Shown: positions 1 through 7,633, numbered from the stretch's first letter. The stretch is 64,000 nt of DNA from Mycolicibacterium sp. P1-18 (GCF_008329535.1 NZ_NPKR01000007.1:310001-374000), one strand, 5' to 3'. Notes: generated from the letters alone by a model not told the origin. Numbers and translations are program-made.

Positions 1-1
1 C

Positions 2-301
2 GACGAGTTGATCCAGAGCGGTACCGCCTCCCACGCCTCGCTCGGGGTGCAGGTGGGCAACGACGCCAGCGTGGACGGCGCCAAGATCGTCGACGTGACC
101 GCGGGCGGCGCGGCGTCGGCCGCGGGCATGCCGGCCGGCGTGGTGGTCACCAAGGTCGACGACCGGGTGATCGGCAGTGCGGACGCGCTGGTCGCGGCGG
201 TGCGGTCGCGAGCTCCCGGGGACAAGGTCACGCTGACCTACCTCGACCCGTCGGGCAAGCCGCAGACCGTCGACGTGACTCTCGGCAAGGCGCAGCAGTG
301 A
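2..301 (+). CDS. pepD: HtrA-type serine protease PepD, C-terminal PDZ part (5' end outside window)
   Basis: Only the last ~99 codons are present; the reading frame is open to the left edge. The visible part is a PDZ domain: a carboxylate-loop-like Gly-Val segment (ASLGVQV), an AGMPAG turn, then GDKVTLTYLDPSGK typical of the final PDZ strands of HtrA/DegP proteases. HtrA proteases degrade or refold damaged proteins in the cell envelope, with the PDZ domain recognising peptides. The protease domain and membrane anchor must lie upstream. The assignment to PepD (Rv0983 orthologue) rests mainly on the following genes (moaB2, mscL, ruc, galU), which keep M. tuberculosis order. The stop TGA at 299-301 lies 71 bp before moaB2, which suggests co-transcription. 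Confidence 0.85.
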   Translation, partial: DELIQSGTASHASLGVQVGNDASVDGAKIVDVTAGGAASAAGMPAGVVVTKVDDRVIGSADALVAAVRSRAPGDKVTLTYLDPSGKPQTVDVTLGKAQQ

Positions 302-372
302 CGGTCGCGCCGGGTCGCCCGGAGCTCAGGATCGCTTCGCCCACGTCGGTGGCGGGATATACGGTTGCCATC

Positions 373-870
373 ATGGAACAGCCTGGTGAGTTGGTGGGTC
401 GCGCCCTCGTCGTCGTCGTCGACGACCGGACTGCGCACGGAGATGAAGAGGACCACAGCGGTCCGGTGGTCACCGAGTTGCTGGGTGAGGCCGGATTCGT
501 CGTCGACGGGGTCGTCGTCGTGTCCGCCGACGAAATCGAGATTCGCAATGCGCTCAACACCGCCGTCATCGGTGGTGTCGACCTGGTCGTGTCGGTGGGC
601 GGTACCGGGGTGACGCCTCGGGACGTGACGCCGGAGGCCACCACGACCATTCTCGATCGGGAACTCCTCGGCATCTCCGAGGCACTGCGCGCCTCCGGCC
701 TGTCGGCGGGCCTGGTCGACGCGGGTGTGTCCCGCGGTTTGGCGGGAATCTCTGGCAGCACCCTGGTCGTCAACATCGCCGGATCCCGCGGTGCCGTCCG
801 GGACGGCATGGCGACGCTGGGACCGCTGGCGGTGCAGATCATCGGCCAGCTATCCAGTCTGGACATCTAG
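373..870 (+). CDS. moaB2: Molybdenum cofactor biosynthesis protein MoaB2 (MogA/MoaB family)
   Basis: This 165-aa cytoplasmic protein belongs to the MoaB/MogA fold, which adenylylates molybdopterin before molybdenum insertion. The family signature is clear: VVSVGGTGVTPRDVTPEAT followed by a segment ending SGSTLVVNIAGSRGAV, which in this family form the molybdopterin-binding and nucleotide-binding loops. The start MEQPGELVGRALVVVVDDR at the ATG is preferred because this N-terminus is conserved in mycobacterial MoaB2. A GTG at 298 that overlaps the pepD stop would add 25 residues of atypical sequence. It probably follows pepD in one transcript. Confidence 0.9.
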   Translation: MEQPGELVGRALVVVVDDRTAHGDEEDHSGPVVTELLGEAGFVVDGVVVVSADEIEIRNALNTAVIGGVDLVVSVGGTGVTPRDVTPEATTTILDRELLGISEALRASGLSAGLVDAGVSRGLAGISGSTLVVNIAGSRGAVRDGMATLGPLAVQIIGQLSSLDI

Positions 871-1001
871 GTACCTTGCCGTCGTCGGCGCCCTCCGATC
901 CCCGCGAGCCTGGCTCAGCGGGGCGGTTGGCGTTGGGCGGGTACGGCGGAAGAATTCGCTGGATCGTGTTGCCGCAATGTGAACGGCCACCCAGGGCCAT
1001 A

Positions 1002-1017
1002 TGTGATGTTCGTCACA
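1002..1017. promoter_or_regulatory. CRP-type binding site (perfect palindrome)
   Basis: The sequence is TGTGA-TGTTCG-TCACA, a perfect match to the TGTGA-N6-TCACA consensus of CRP-family regulators. One more base pair on each side extends the palindrome to 18 bp. It ends 13 bp before the GTG of the small gene at 1031. Mycobacterial Crp (Rv3676 type) recognises this consensus. A site so close to the start suggests that binding blocks the promoter of that gene, or regulates a promoter I cannot place. Confidence 0.65.
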
Positions 1018-1030
1018 TCGGAATAAGACT

Positions 1031-1189
1031 GTGACGGACGATTCGCGCCACAGACGCCTCTCAGTTAACAAGGTTTTCGGTGATTCCCTTCCCGAGACCA
1101 CCAAGGACGAGTGGGACGACGAGCCCTCCGGCCGCACCGGCGACCGCGACGACTGGTTGCGGGAAAACGTCCCTCCGCACCACGGCTGA
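1031..1189 (+). CDS. Small acidic protein of unknown function, 52 aa
   Basis: A GTG-initiated frame encodes VTDDSRHRRLSVNKVFGDSL..., then an acidic stretch rich in Asp, Glu and Arg, and ends in WLRENVPPHHG. Third positions are strongly G/C in the second half, as expected for coding sequence in this genome. A GGA at 1020-1022 is a weak ribosome-binding site. There is no signal peptide or membrane segment and no recognised domain. The tidy C-terminus (W-L-x-x-N-x-P-P-H-H-G) looks conserved in style. The CRP-type palindrome 13 bp upstream supports a regulated gene. I do not recognise its function. Confidence 0.6.
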   Translation: MTDDSRHRRLSVNKVFGDSLPETTKDEWDDEPSGRTGDRDDWLRENVPPHHG

Positions 1190-1404
1190 GCAGTCATTTC
1201 CCGCCTGGCGCGGGGTAGTGCCACTTCCGAAACGGGCGTCCCAGATTGCCGTGATGCGCCGGTTGCGGACCGCTCCCGAGAACGCCTGCGGGGACGTCGC
1301 ACGCCTTCTGAACCCGCCCGTGTAGGTGGGGCAAACATCGCCGGTTCCGGTTCGGCCGCACCCCCAGGGGGCCGTACGCGTTGCCGGGCGGATGCCTCGC
1401 CGTT

Positions 1405-1448
1405 ATGTTTCTCGCTGTCTAACGATGAGCATTGCGTAAGAGAAACAT
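1405..1448 (+). promoter_or_regulatory. Long inverted repeat upstream of mspA
   Basis: Nine-base arms ATGTTTCTC (1405-1413) and GAGAAACAT (1440-1448) are exact reverse complements separated by 26 nt. The repeat sits 118 bp before the mspA start, in the 376-bp stretch (1190-1565) that otherwise holds no gene. It could be a double operator or the base of a leader hairpin in the mspA transcript; the sequence alone does not decide. Confidence 0.5.
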
Positions 1449-1529
1449 GTGGGATTTCTAATTCCACTCACATCAACCTCTTGCGGGGTGTCAGGCTTAG
1501 CCGTAGAGCCGGGCACTCACAGGAAACGG

Positions 1530-1544
1530 CGGACCGAAGGTCCG
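1530..1544 (+). promoter_or_regulatory. Short hairpin just before the mspA ribosome-binding site
   Basis: CGGACC-GAA-GGTCCG forms a 6-bp perfect stem with a 3-nt loop, 21 nt before the start codon. The AGGGAG ribosome-binding site follows it at 1557-1562. A stable hairpin here may protect the mRNA 5' region or affect ribosome access to this highly expressed class of gene. Confidence 0.4.
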
Positions 1545-1565
1545 TCACGACAAGCTAGGGAGAAC

Positions 1566-2189
1566 ATGAAGGCAATCAGTCGGGTGCTGGTCGCTCTGGT
1601 AGCAGCGTTCGCGGCGCTCCTCACCAGCACGGGCACCTCTCACGCAGGTTTGGACAACGAGCTGAGCCTGGTCGACGGCCAGGACCGGACGCTTACGGTT
1701 CAGCAGTGGGACACCTTCCTCAACGGTGTGTTCCCGCTCGACCGCAACCGTCTCACCCGCGAGTGGTTCCACTCGGGTCGCGCCAAGTTCATCGTCGCCG
1801 GCCCCGGCGCCGATGAGTTCGAGGGCACGCTGGAACTGGGCTACCAGATCGGCTTCCCGTGGTCGCTGGGCGTTGGCATCAACTTCAGCTACACCACGCC
1901 CAACATCCTGCTCGACGATGCGACGCCGGCGAACCCGCTGCAGGTCATCACCCCGAACCTGTTCCCGGGTGTGTCCATCAGCGCCGACCTCGGCAACGGC
2001 CCCGGCATCCAGGAAGTCGCGACCTTCTCGGTCGACGTCAAGGGTGCATCCGGTGGCGTCGCGGTCTCGAACGCACACGGAACGGTCACCGGCGCTGCCG
2101 GCGGCGTGCTCCTGCGTCCGTTCGCCCGCCTCATCGCGTCGACGGGTGACAGCGTCACCACGTACGGCGAACCGTGGAACATGAACTAA
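1566..2189 (+). CDS. mspA: MspA-family outer-membrane porin
   Basis: The 207-aa precursor has a 27-residue signal peptide (MKAISRVLVALVAAFAALLT... ending SHA) and a mature protein starting GLDNELSLVDGQDRTLTVQQ, nearly identical to M. smegmatis MspA. MspA octamers form the main hydrophilic channel of the mycobacterial outer membrane, admitting nutrients. The ATG at 1566 has AGGGAG four bases upstream; the longer open frame to 1449 is not needed. The constriction-loop region differs from MspA: after the Asp-Asp pair (LLDDATPANPLQVITP) it is four residues shorter and lacks the third acidic residue. The gene stands alone between a long leader region and a strong terminator. Confidence 0.96.
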   Translation: MKAISRVLVALVAAFAALLTSTGTSHAGLDNELSLVDGQDRTLTVQQWDTFLNGVFPLDRNRLTREWFHSGRAKFIVAGPGADEFEGTLELGYQIGFPWSLGVGINFSYTTPNILLDDATPANPLQVITPNLFPGVSISADLGNGPGIQEVATFSVDVKGASGGVAVSNAHGTVTGAAGGVLLRPFARLIASTGDSVTTYGEPWNMN

Positions 2190-2206
2190 CTCCCTAGTTC
2201 AACGAG

Positions 2207-2239
2207 AACAGCCCCCGGCCATCGGCCGGGGGCTGTTTT
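2207..2239 (+). terminator. Rho-independent terminator of mspA
   Basis: CAGCCCCCGGCC and GGCCGGGGGCTG form a 12-bp perfect GC-rich stem with loop ATC, followed by TTTT. It lies 17 bp after the mspA stop and 12 bp before the convergent mscL stop, so it may serve both genes, although the U-tract is better on the plus strand. Confidence 0.9.
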
Positions 2240-2251
2240 CGTCGGTACCGA

Positions 2252-2698
2252 CTACTTGTCGGCGCTGGTGTTCTTCGCGGTGTCGGGGCTGGGGCCCGTG
2301 CCGGGGCCGGTCACCGTTTCGGCGCTGACGCCGTCCTTCATGAGGTTGCGGATCTCGGTGAGCAGGCTCAACTCCGTATCCTGCGCCTGCTCGACCTCGC
2401 CCTTCTTGCGCAGCCGGTTGTACGGCACCACCACGAAGAAGTAGACGACGGCGGCGACCAGGATGAAGTTGATGGCCGCCGAGATCAGCAGGTTGAGGTC
2501 GATGACCTGTCCGCCGCCGATCGAGACCTTGAGAATGCCGACGTCGGTGCCGCTGGCCCCGATCCGGCTGGTGAGTGGCGTGATGATCGCGTCGGTGAAC
2601 GTCTTGACCAGTGCTGAGAACGCCGTGCCGATGACCACCGCGACCGACAGGTCGACGATGTTGCCGCGGGAGAGGAATTCCTTGAATCCCTTGAGCAC
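2252..2698 (-). CDS. mscL: Large-conductance mechanosensitive channel MscL
   Basis: This inner-membrane channel opens under membrane tension to release solutes during osmotic downshock. The N-terminus VLKGFKEFLSRGNIVDLSVA is the conserved MscL helix S1 and start of TM1 (GTAFSALVKTFTDAI); TM2 is around INFILVAAVVYFFVVVPYN, followed by a charged C-terminal helix (LLTEIRNLM). Translation is placed at GTG 2698, because AAGGAGG lies five to six bases upstream and the family begins there. An 18-codon upstream extension lacks homology. The C-terminus carries a Pro/Thr-rich tail (TGPGTGPSPDTAKNTSADK). About 148 aa. Confidence 0.95.
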   Translation of the reverse strand: MLKGFKEFLSRGNIVDLSVAVVIGTAFSALVKTFTDAIITPLTSRIGASGTDVGILKVSIGGGQVIDLNLLISAAINFILVAAVVYFFVVVPYNRLRKKGEVEQAQDTELSLLTEIRNLMKDGVSAETVTGPGTGPSPDTAKNTSADK

Positions 2699-2775
2699 GT
2701 GGGCCTCCTTCTGATGAGTGGTCAGGCCGTCCGCCGTGACCCCGTGCGGCAACGCTAGCCCGAACGTGCGAACAC

Positions 2776-3432
2776 TCAGTGGAACGTGAGCGTTATCGCC
2801 TGCGAGAGGGATGCTCCGGCGACCTCGTTGGCTTCGTGGACCGGCAGGGCCACCAGAACCACCCCGTCACGGCCCCGATCCTTGGACGCGCCGGAGACCA
2901 ACACCACGATCGCGTTGGTGGCCACTACTCGTGAGCGCTGCTCGCCGGAGCCGTCGGTGGACTCGGAGACGGCCAGGACGTCGACCACGTCGCCCGTGCG
3001 GACGAGGTCGAGCAGGGCGGCGTCCGTCGGGTGGACGGGCACGATGCGGGCGTCGGGGCCCGCAGCCGCGTCGGCGAGGCGGGAACTCATCACCCGGACG
3101 TCGGTGAGCACCTCCCCGCGGCGTGCCGGCCCGGCGAGCGTGGCCCCGACCAGGTCGTCGCCGTCGGTGGAGGCGCCGTCCGGAATCGTCGTCGTCGCAC
3201 GTGATTCGACGCGAAGGTCGGAGGCGACGAGCTCGACGCCGGGCGCCAGGTCGCGTGTCGCGACGACGACGTCGGAGCGGCCCTGGGACGGATCGGGGCG
3301 CAGCGCCGCGGCCGCGGCCAACAGAACCAATGCGCCGGCGGCGACGCGCCGGGCCATCACGGTGCGCGTCCAGTCCGGCCGCAGACCCGCGGCGAGGCGC
3401 GCCGTCAGCGACGGATCGAGTGATTCCCCCAT
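2776..3432 (-). CDS. SAF-domain membrane-anchored protein (CpaB/RcpC-like, Rv0990c position)
   Basis: The 218-aa protein has a short Arg-containing N-terminus, one membrane segment (about residues 28-43, VAAGALVLLAAAAAL) and an external SAF domain. The SAF features are VVVATRDLAPGVELVASDL, then the GATLAGPARRGEVLTDVRV strand-turn and a VPVHPTDAALLDLVRTGDVVDV barrel segment. SAF domains occur in CpaB/RcpC pilus-assembly proteins and in sialic acid synthases; here no pilus genes are nearby, so the role is unknown. Position between mscL and ruc matches M. tuberculosis Rv0990c. Confidence 0.75.
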   Translation of the reverse strand: MGESLDPSLTARLAAGLRPDWTRTVMARRVAAGALVLLAAAAALRPDPSQGRSDVVVATRDLAPGVELVASDLRVESRATTTIPDGASTDGDDLVGATLAGPARRGEVLTDVRVMSSRLADAAAGPDARIVPVHPTDAALLDLVRTGDVVDVLAVSESTDGSGEQRSRVVATNAIVVLVSGASKDRGRDGVVLVALPVHEANEVAGASLSQAITLTFH

Positions 3433-3495
3433 GCGGCCACGCTAGGCAGCCGGACGACGACGCGGCAGGGGTGCGCCGCGTCCTGTGGATAACTT

Positions 3496-3876
3496 CTAGT
3501 TGGAGGCGGCCGGCGTGGACGCCGGCTTGCTCGAGGAGGACGAGCTGGAACCCGACTTGTCGGAGCTGGACGACGAGCTCGACGAGCTCGAGGACTTTTC
3601 CGTCGTCGAGGACGACTTCTCGGCGGGCTTGTCCGACGACTTGTCCGAGGAACCCGACGAGTCGCCACCACTGGAGCCGTTGATGGTGCTCTTGGAGGTG
3701 TCCCGGCTGTCGTTGCGGTAGAAGCCGCTGCCCTTGAACACCACGCCCACCGAGCCGAAGAGCTTGCGCAACCGGCCCGAGCACTTCGGGCACGTGGTCA
3801 ACGCGTCATCTGTGAATGCCTGCACCGCGTCGAAACGGTTGTCGCACTCGGTACAAGCGTACGAATAGGTCGGCAC
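3496..3876 (-). CDS. ruc: FmdB-type zinc-ribbon protein, redox-regulated chaperone Ruc homologue
   Basis: Residues 1-50 form a zinc ribbon with two Cys pairs (YACTEC... and TTCPKCSGRLRKLFG); the remaining ~75 residues are almost wholly Ser, Lys, Glu, Asp and Gly, so probably disordered. This matches Rv0991c, described as a redox-regulated chaperone (Ruc) whose zinc-coordinating cysteines oxidise to activate holding of unfolded proteins; transfer of function is by homology. The start is GTG 3876 (VPTYSYAC), with GGAGG upstream; a 12-residue extension is unsupported. The Ser/Lys tail contains near-repeats (SSSSS, SDKS), where length variation is likely. Confidence 0.85.
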   Translation of the reverse strand: MPTYSYACTECDNRFDAVQAFTDDALTTCPKCSGRLRKLFGSVGVVFKGSGFYRNDSRDTSKSTINGSSGGDSSGSSDKSSDKPAEKSSSTTEKSSSSSSSSSSSDKSGSSSSSSSKPASTPAASN

Positions 3877-3977
3877 CAAAACCTCCGGAAAAATGAACAA
3901 ACCTGTTAGCACTCTAGCTGCTCAAGTGCTAGAACCGCTACGCGGCCCACGCCATTCCCGTCGACGCCGGCGGCCGG

Positions 3978-4556
3978 TCAGCCGAGCTCCACGAGCCCGT
4001 CCCCAGGCGTCAGCGCGTGCGTCATCGGCACGTCGTGCGGCTCGGCGGGGAGACGGTCGAGGATCTCCTCGTCCCGGACCATCGCGATCAGCCGGGCCGA
4101 GGGATGTGCCATGGCAAGGCTCCGGTCGTAGAAGCCGGCGCCCCGGCCCAGCCGGCTGCCTGCGCGGTCGACGGCCAGCGCGGGCACGACGACCGTCGAC
4201 GCCGTGCCGATGGCCTCCGCCGGAAGATGCGGCCCCGGGGGCTCGCGGAGCCCGAAGCGGGCGACCACCAGCTCCCCGCGGTAGTCACCCCAGGTCAACG
4301 GCAACGGCCGACCCGCATCGTCGGTGACGGCGACCGGGAGCAGCACGCGGACGCCCGCCGCGAGCAGGTCGGCGAGGGCAGCGACGGAACCGGGCTCCGA
4401 TCCGACGGGCACGTACGCACACACGACGTCGCCGGATCGTGCCAGGTCCAGGAGGTGTCGGCGCAGGTCGTCGGACTCGGCGCGCCGCACGTCATCGGAG
4501 AGGGCACGGCGAGCGGACAGGATGGCGGTGCGAATCGCGGCCTTCGTCGGTGGCAC
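3978..4556 (-). CDS. 5-formyltetrahydrofolate cyclo-ligase
   Basis: This 192-aa cytoplasmic enzyme converts 5-formyl-THF to 5,10-methenyl-THF using ATP, recycling the storage folate. Diagnostic pieces are the N-terminal K-AAIRTAILSARRAL helix, VCAYVPVGSEPGS, LPLTWGDYRG, and the C-terminal LAVDRAGSRLGRGAGFYDRSLA loop with the G-x-G-x-G-F-Y-D motif of the family. Start is GTG 4556, with AGGGTGA about eight bases upstream. It lies head-to-head with galU (73 bp gap), the same arrangement as M. tuberculosis Rv0992c/Rv0993. Confidence 0.93.
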   Translation of the reverse strand: MPPTKAAIRTAILSARRALSDDVRRAESDDLRRHLLDLARSGDVVCAYVPVGSEPGSVAALADLLAAGVRVLLPVAVTDDAGRPLPLTWGDYRGELVVARFGLREPPGPHLPAEAIGTASTVVVPALAVDRAGSRLGRGAGFYDRSLAMAHPSARLIAMVRDEEILDRLPAEPHDVPMTHALTPGDGLVELG

Positions 4557-4629
4557 GCGTTCACCCTGTCATGACGAACCGGCAGGGCTCAGCCGGTTGC
4601 GAGCCGCCGATGACGTTATGGTGTGAACG

Positions 4630-5544
4630 ATGACGACACGGGCTTTGGTGCCGATTCCACGCACCGCGATCGTTCCGGCTGCCGGTTTGGGTACACGCTT
4701 TCTACCTGCGACGAAGACGGTGCCGAAGGAGCTGCTGCCCGTCGTCGACACGCCGGGGATCGAACTGGTCGCCGCCGAGGCCGCCGAGGCGGGCGCCGAG
4801 CGACTGATCATCGTCACCTCCGCGGGCAAGGACGGCGTCGTCGCGCACTTCGTCGAGGACCTGATCCTGGAGGGCACCCTCGAGGCCCGCGGCAAGACCG
4901 TGATGCTGGAGAAGGTGCGCCGGGCGCCGGGTCTGATCAAGGTCGAGTCGGTGGTGCAGGCCGAACCGCTGGGCCTGGGGCACGCCGTCAGCTGCGTCGA
5001 ACCCAGCCTCGACGACGACGAGGACGCCGTGGCCGTGCTGTTGCCCGACGACCTGGTGTTGCCGACCGGCGTGTTGGAGACCATGTCGAAGGTGCGCGCC
5101 AAGCGCGGGGGATCGGTGCTGTGCGCCATCGAGGTGCCGGCCGACGAGATCAGCGCCTACGGCGTGTTCGACGTCGAGGTGGTTCCCGACGCGGTGAACC
5201 CGAACGTGTTGCGCGTCAAGGGCATGGTCGAGAAGCCGAAGGCCGAGGACGCGCCGTCGCTCTACGCGGCGGCTGGCCGGTACGTGTTGGACCGCGCCAT
5301 CTTCGACGCGCTCCGGCGGGTGTCCCGCGGCGTCGGCGGCGAGATTCAGCTGACCGACGCGATCGCCCTGCTGATCGACGAGGGCCATCCCGTGCACGTG
5401 GTGGTGCACCGCGGTTCTCGACACGACCTGGGAAATCCCGGCGGCTACCTCAAGGCTGCGGTTGACTTTGCATTGGAGCGTGACGACTACGGACCGGAGC
5501 TGCGGCGCTGGTTGGTCGAGCGATTGGGCCTCAGCGCCAACTGA
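4630..5544 (+). CDS. galU: UTP-glucose-1-phosphate uridylyltransferase GalU
   Basis: The 304-aa enzyme makes UDP-glucose for cell-wall and capsular polysaccharides and for trehalose synthesis. The nucleotidyltransferase signature is near the N-terminus (AIVPAAGLGTRFLPATKTVP), followed by the conserved KELLPVVDTPGIE substrate loop. Further family segments are AEPLGLGHAVSC, LLPDDLVLPTGV, and VEKPKAEDAPS, which contain the sugar-binding and metal-binding residues. Length and order of motifs are normal. It is followed after 38 bp by moeA1/glp on the same strand, the conserved Rv0993-Rv0994 pairing. Confidence 0.96.
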   Translation: MTTRALVPIPRTAIVPAAGLGTRFLPATKTVPKELLPVVDTPGIELVAAEAAEAGAERLIIVTSAGKDGVVAHFVEDLILEGTLEARGKTVMLEKVRRAPGLIKVESVVQAEPLGLGHAVSCVEPSLDDDEDAVAVLLPDDLVLPTGVLETMSKVRAKRGGSVLCAIEVPADEISAYGVFDVEVVPDAVNPNVLRVKGMVEKPKAEDAPSLYAAAGRYVLDRAIFDALRRVSRGVGGEIQLTDAIALLIDEGHPVHVVVHRGSRHDLGNPGGYLKAAVDFALERDDYGPELRRWLVERLGLSAN

Positions 5545-5582
5545 CTTGCGCGTGGGCTCCATGACTGGAGAAAGGCGCTTGA

Positions 5583-6836
5583 GTGCGTTCGGTGGAGGAG
5601 CAGCAGGCGAAGGTGGCTGCCGCGGCGGTGGCGCCGAGACCCGTCCGGGTGGCCATCGCGGAGGCCCAGGGCTTGATGTGCGCCGAGGAGGTCGTGACCG
5701 AACGCCCGCTTCCGGGGTTCGATCAGGCCGCGATCGACGGGTACGCGGTACGCAGCGTCGACGTCCTCGGTGTCGAGGCGGGTGACGACGAGGACGGCGA
5801 CCGGGAGGTCAGCCTTCCGGTGATGGGTCTCATCGAGGCGGGCGCGAAGACGCCGAGCCGTCTGCAACCGCGCCAAGCCGCGCGGGTGCAGACCGGTGCG
5901 CCGATGCCGACGCTGGCCGACGCGGTGCTTCCGTTGCGCTGGACCGACGGCGGTGACTCGCGCGTGCGGGTGCTGCGCGGGGTGCGCTCGGGTGCCTACG
6001 TGCGCCGGACCGGCGACGACGTGCAACCCGGTGACGTCGCCGTGCGCTCGGGCACGATCATCGGGGCCGCGCAGGTGGGCCTGCTGGCCGCCGTGGGTCG
6101 CGAGCGGGTGCTGGTGCATCCGCGTCCGCGCCTGTCGGTGATGAGCGTCGGCGGCGAACTGGTCGACGTGTCGCGCAGTCCCGGCAACGGCCAGGTCTAC
6201 GACGTCAACTCCTATGCGCTGGCCGCGGCGGGCCGCGACGCGGGCGCCGAGGTCAACCGCGTCGGCATCGTCGACACCGAGTCGAAGACGCTGCGCGACG
6301 TGGTGGAGGGACAGATCAACCGCGCCGAGGTGCTGGTGATCGCCGGGGCCGTCGGAGGCACGGCAGCCGAGAGCGTGCGGGCGGTGCTGTCCGAGCTCGG
6401 CGACATGGAGGTCTCGCGCATCGCGATGCACCCCGGATCGGTGCAGGGCTTCGGCCAGCTGGGCCGCGACGGGGTGCCGGTCTTCCTGTTGCCGGCCAAC
6501 CCGGTGAGCGCGTTGGTGGTCTTCGAGGTGATGGTGCGGCCTCTGATCCGCATGTCGCTGGGCAAGCGGCAGCCGCTCCGGCGCGTCGTGCAGGCCAGGA
6601 CGCTGTCGCCGATCACGTCGGTGGCGGGCCGCAAGGGCTACCTGCGCGGGCAGCTGATGCGGGACCAGGACACCGGCGAATACCTGGTGCAGGCGCTCGG
6701 CGGCGCGCCCGGCGCGTCGTCGCACCTGCTGGCCACGCTCGCGGAGGCGAACTGTCTGGTCGTCGTGCCCAGTGAGGCCGAGGAGGTCCGGACCGGCGAG
6801 ATCGTGGACGTGGCCTTCCTGGCCCAACGCGGCTGA
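5583..6836 (+). CDS. moeA1: Gephyrin-like MoeA family protein (MoeA1 / Glp)
   Basis: A 417-aa MoeA-family protein. N-terminal domain begins with VRSVEEQQAKVAAAAV and a FDQAAIDGYAVRS loop (family usually has N-S-A-x-D-G-Y-A; here Q-A-A-I-D-G-Y-A). The MoaB-like domain includes SVGGELVD, NGQVYDVNSYALAAA and VIAGAVGGTA, where the usual GGxSxG motif of active MoeA is degenerate. MoeA inserts molybdenum into molybdopterin. In Corynebacterium the orthologous gene beside rimJ and the GlpR gene encodes Glp, an FtsZ-binding divisome protein, so this may be a cell-division factor rather than an enzyme. Start GTG 5583, with GGAG-AAAGG upstream. Confidence 0.88.
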   Translation: MRSVEEQQAKVAAAAVAPRPVRVAIAEAQGLMCAEEVVTERPLPGFDQAAIDGYAVRSVDVLGVEAGDDEDGDREVSLPVMGLIEAGAKTPSRLQPRQAARVQTGAPMPTLADAVLPLRWTDGGDSRVRVLRGVRSGAYVRRTGDDVQPGDVAVRSGTIIGAAQVGLLAAVGRERVLVHPRPRLSVMSVGGELVDVSRSPGNGQVYDVNSYALAAAGRDAGAEVNRVGIVDTESKTLRDVVEGQINRAEVLVIAGAVGGTAAESVRAVLSELGDMEVSRIAMHPGSVQGFGQLGRDGVPVFLLPANPVSALVVFEVMVRPLIRMSLGKRQPLRRVVQARTLSPITSVAGRKGYLRGQLMRDQDTGEYLVQALGGAPGASSHLLATLAEANCLVVVPSEAEEVRTGEIVDVAFLAQRG

Positions 6837-6847
6837 CGCCTCCGATC

Positions 6848-7501
6848 ATGAACCTGTGGCGTTCGTCGTCCATGCACCCGGGCTGGCCGCAACCCGTGGG
6901 GCCGCTGCGCGTGCCCGCGGGTCTGGTGCGGCTGCGTCCCGTCCGGCTGCGCGACGGCGCGGTGTGGAGCCGCATCCGGCTCGCCGATCAGGCGCACCTG
7001 GAGCCGTGGGAGCCCGTCTCCGAAATGGAATGGCAAGCGCGACATTCCGTTTCGTCATGGCCGTCCATTTGTTCCGGGCTGCGCGCGGAGGCCAGGAAGG
7101 GTCGGATGCTGCCGTATGCCATCGAGCTCGACGGCGAGCTGTGCGGCCAACTGACGATCGGCAACGTCACCCACGGTGCGCTGCGCTCGGCGTGGATCGG
7201 GTACTGGGTGGCCAAGGCGCGCAACGGCGGCGGGGTGGCGACGGCGGCGCTGGCGCTGGGTCTCGACCACGGGTTCGGGCCCGTCGGGCTGCATCGGGTC
7301 GAGGCGACGGTGCGACCCGAGAATGCCCCGAGTCGGGCCGTGTTGGCCAAGGCGAACTTCCGTGAGGAGGGCTTGCTCAAGCGCTACCTCGAGGTCGACG
7401 GCGGGTGGCGGGACCATCTGCTGGTGGCCATCACGATCGAAGAGCTCAATGGCTCGGCAACGTCGGCGCTGGTCCGCGCCGGACGTGCCAAATGGGCCTA
7501 A
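6848..7501 (+). CDS. rimJ: GNAT-family N-acetyltransferase, RimJ type
   Basis: The 217-aa protein has the RimJ/RimL-type acetyltransferase layout: VRLRPVRLRDGAVWSRIRL near the N-terminus, then the central sheet (CGQLTIGNVTHGALRSAWIGYWV), the acetyl-CoA loop (AKARNGGGVATAALALGL) and the C-terminal GLHRVEATVRPENAPSRAVL plus NFREEGLLKRYLEVDG. This family acetylates N-terminal alpha-amines of proteins or small molecules; the substrate here is unknown. It sits 11 bp after moeA1/glp and before glpR, an order kept in many actinobacteria, so a link to the division module is possible. Confidence 0.9.
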   Translation: MNLWRSSSMHPGWPQPVGPLRVPAGLVRLRPVRLRDGAVWSRIRLADQAHLEPWEPVSEMEWQARHSVSSWPSICSGLRAEARKGRMLPYAIELDGELCGQLTIGNVTHGALRSAWIGYWVAKARNGGGVATAALALGLDHGFGPVGLHRVEATVRPENAPSRAVLAKANFREEGLLKRYLEVDGGWRDHLLVAITIEELNGSATSALVRAGRAKWA

Positions 7502-7633
7502 TCTGTTGCAGTTGTGGCGCGTGGGACGAATGTGCTTGTCAGCGGCGAATTACAGGTGTGTAATTAGGCCCGGCGCGTCGTCCCCGGATGCGCTGGTCAC
7601 GGACCTAACTTCACGGGGAAAGGAGCAGGCGTC

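Noticed and set aside
850..1467. 205-codon minus-strand frame in the moaB2-mspA gap
   Set aside because: Arg/Ser/Pro-rich with no domain; it covers the CRP palindrome and the better-supported small plus-strand gene at 1031.
4702..5562. 286-codon open frame antisense to galU
   Set aside because: Shadow of galU; no ribosome-binding site or recognisable motif.
5487..6827. 446-codon open frame antisense to moeA1/glp
   Set aside because: Its product is rich in Arg and His with no domain, as expected for the reverse of a high-GC gene. The sense strand is a clear MoeA homologue.
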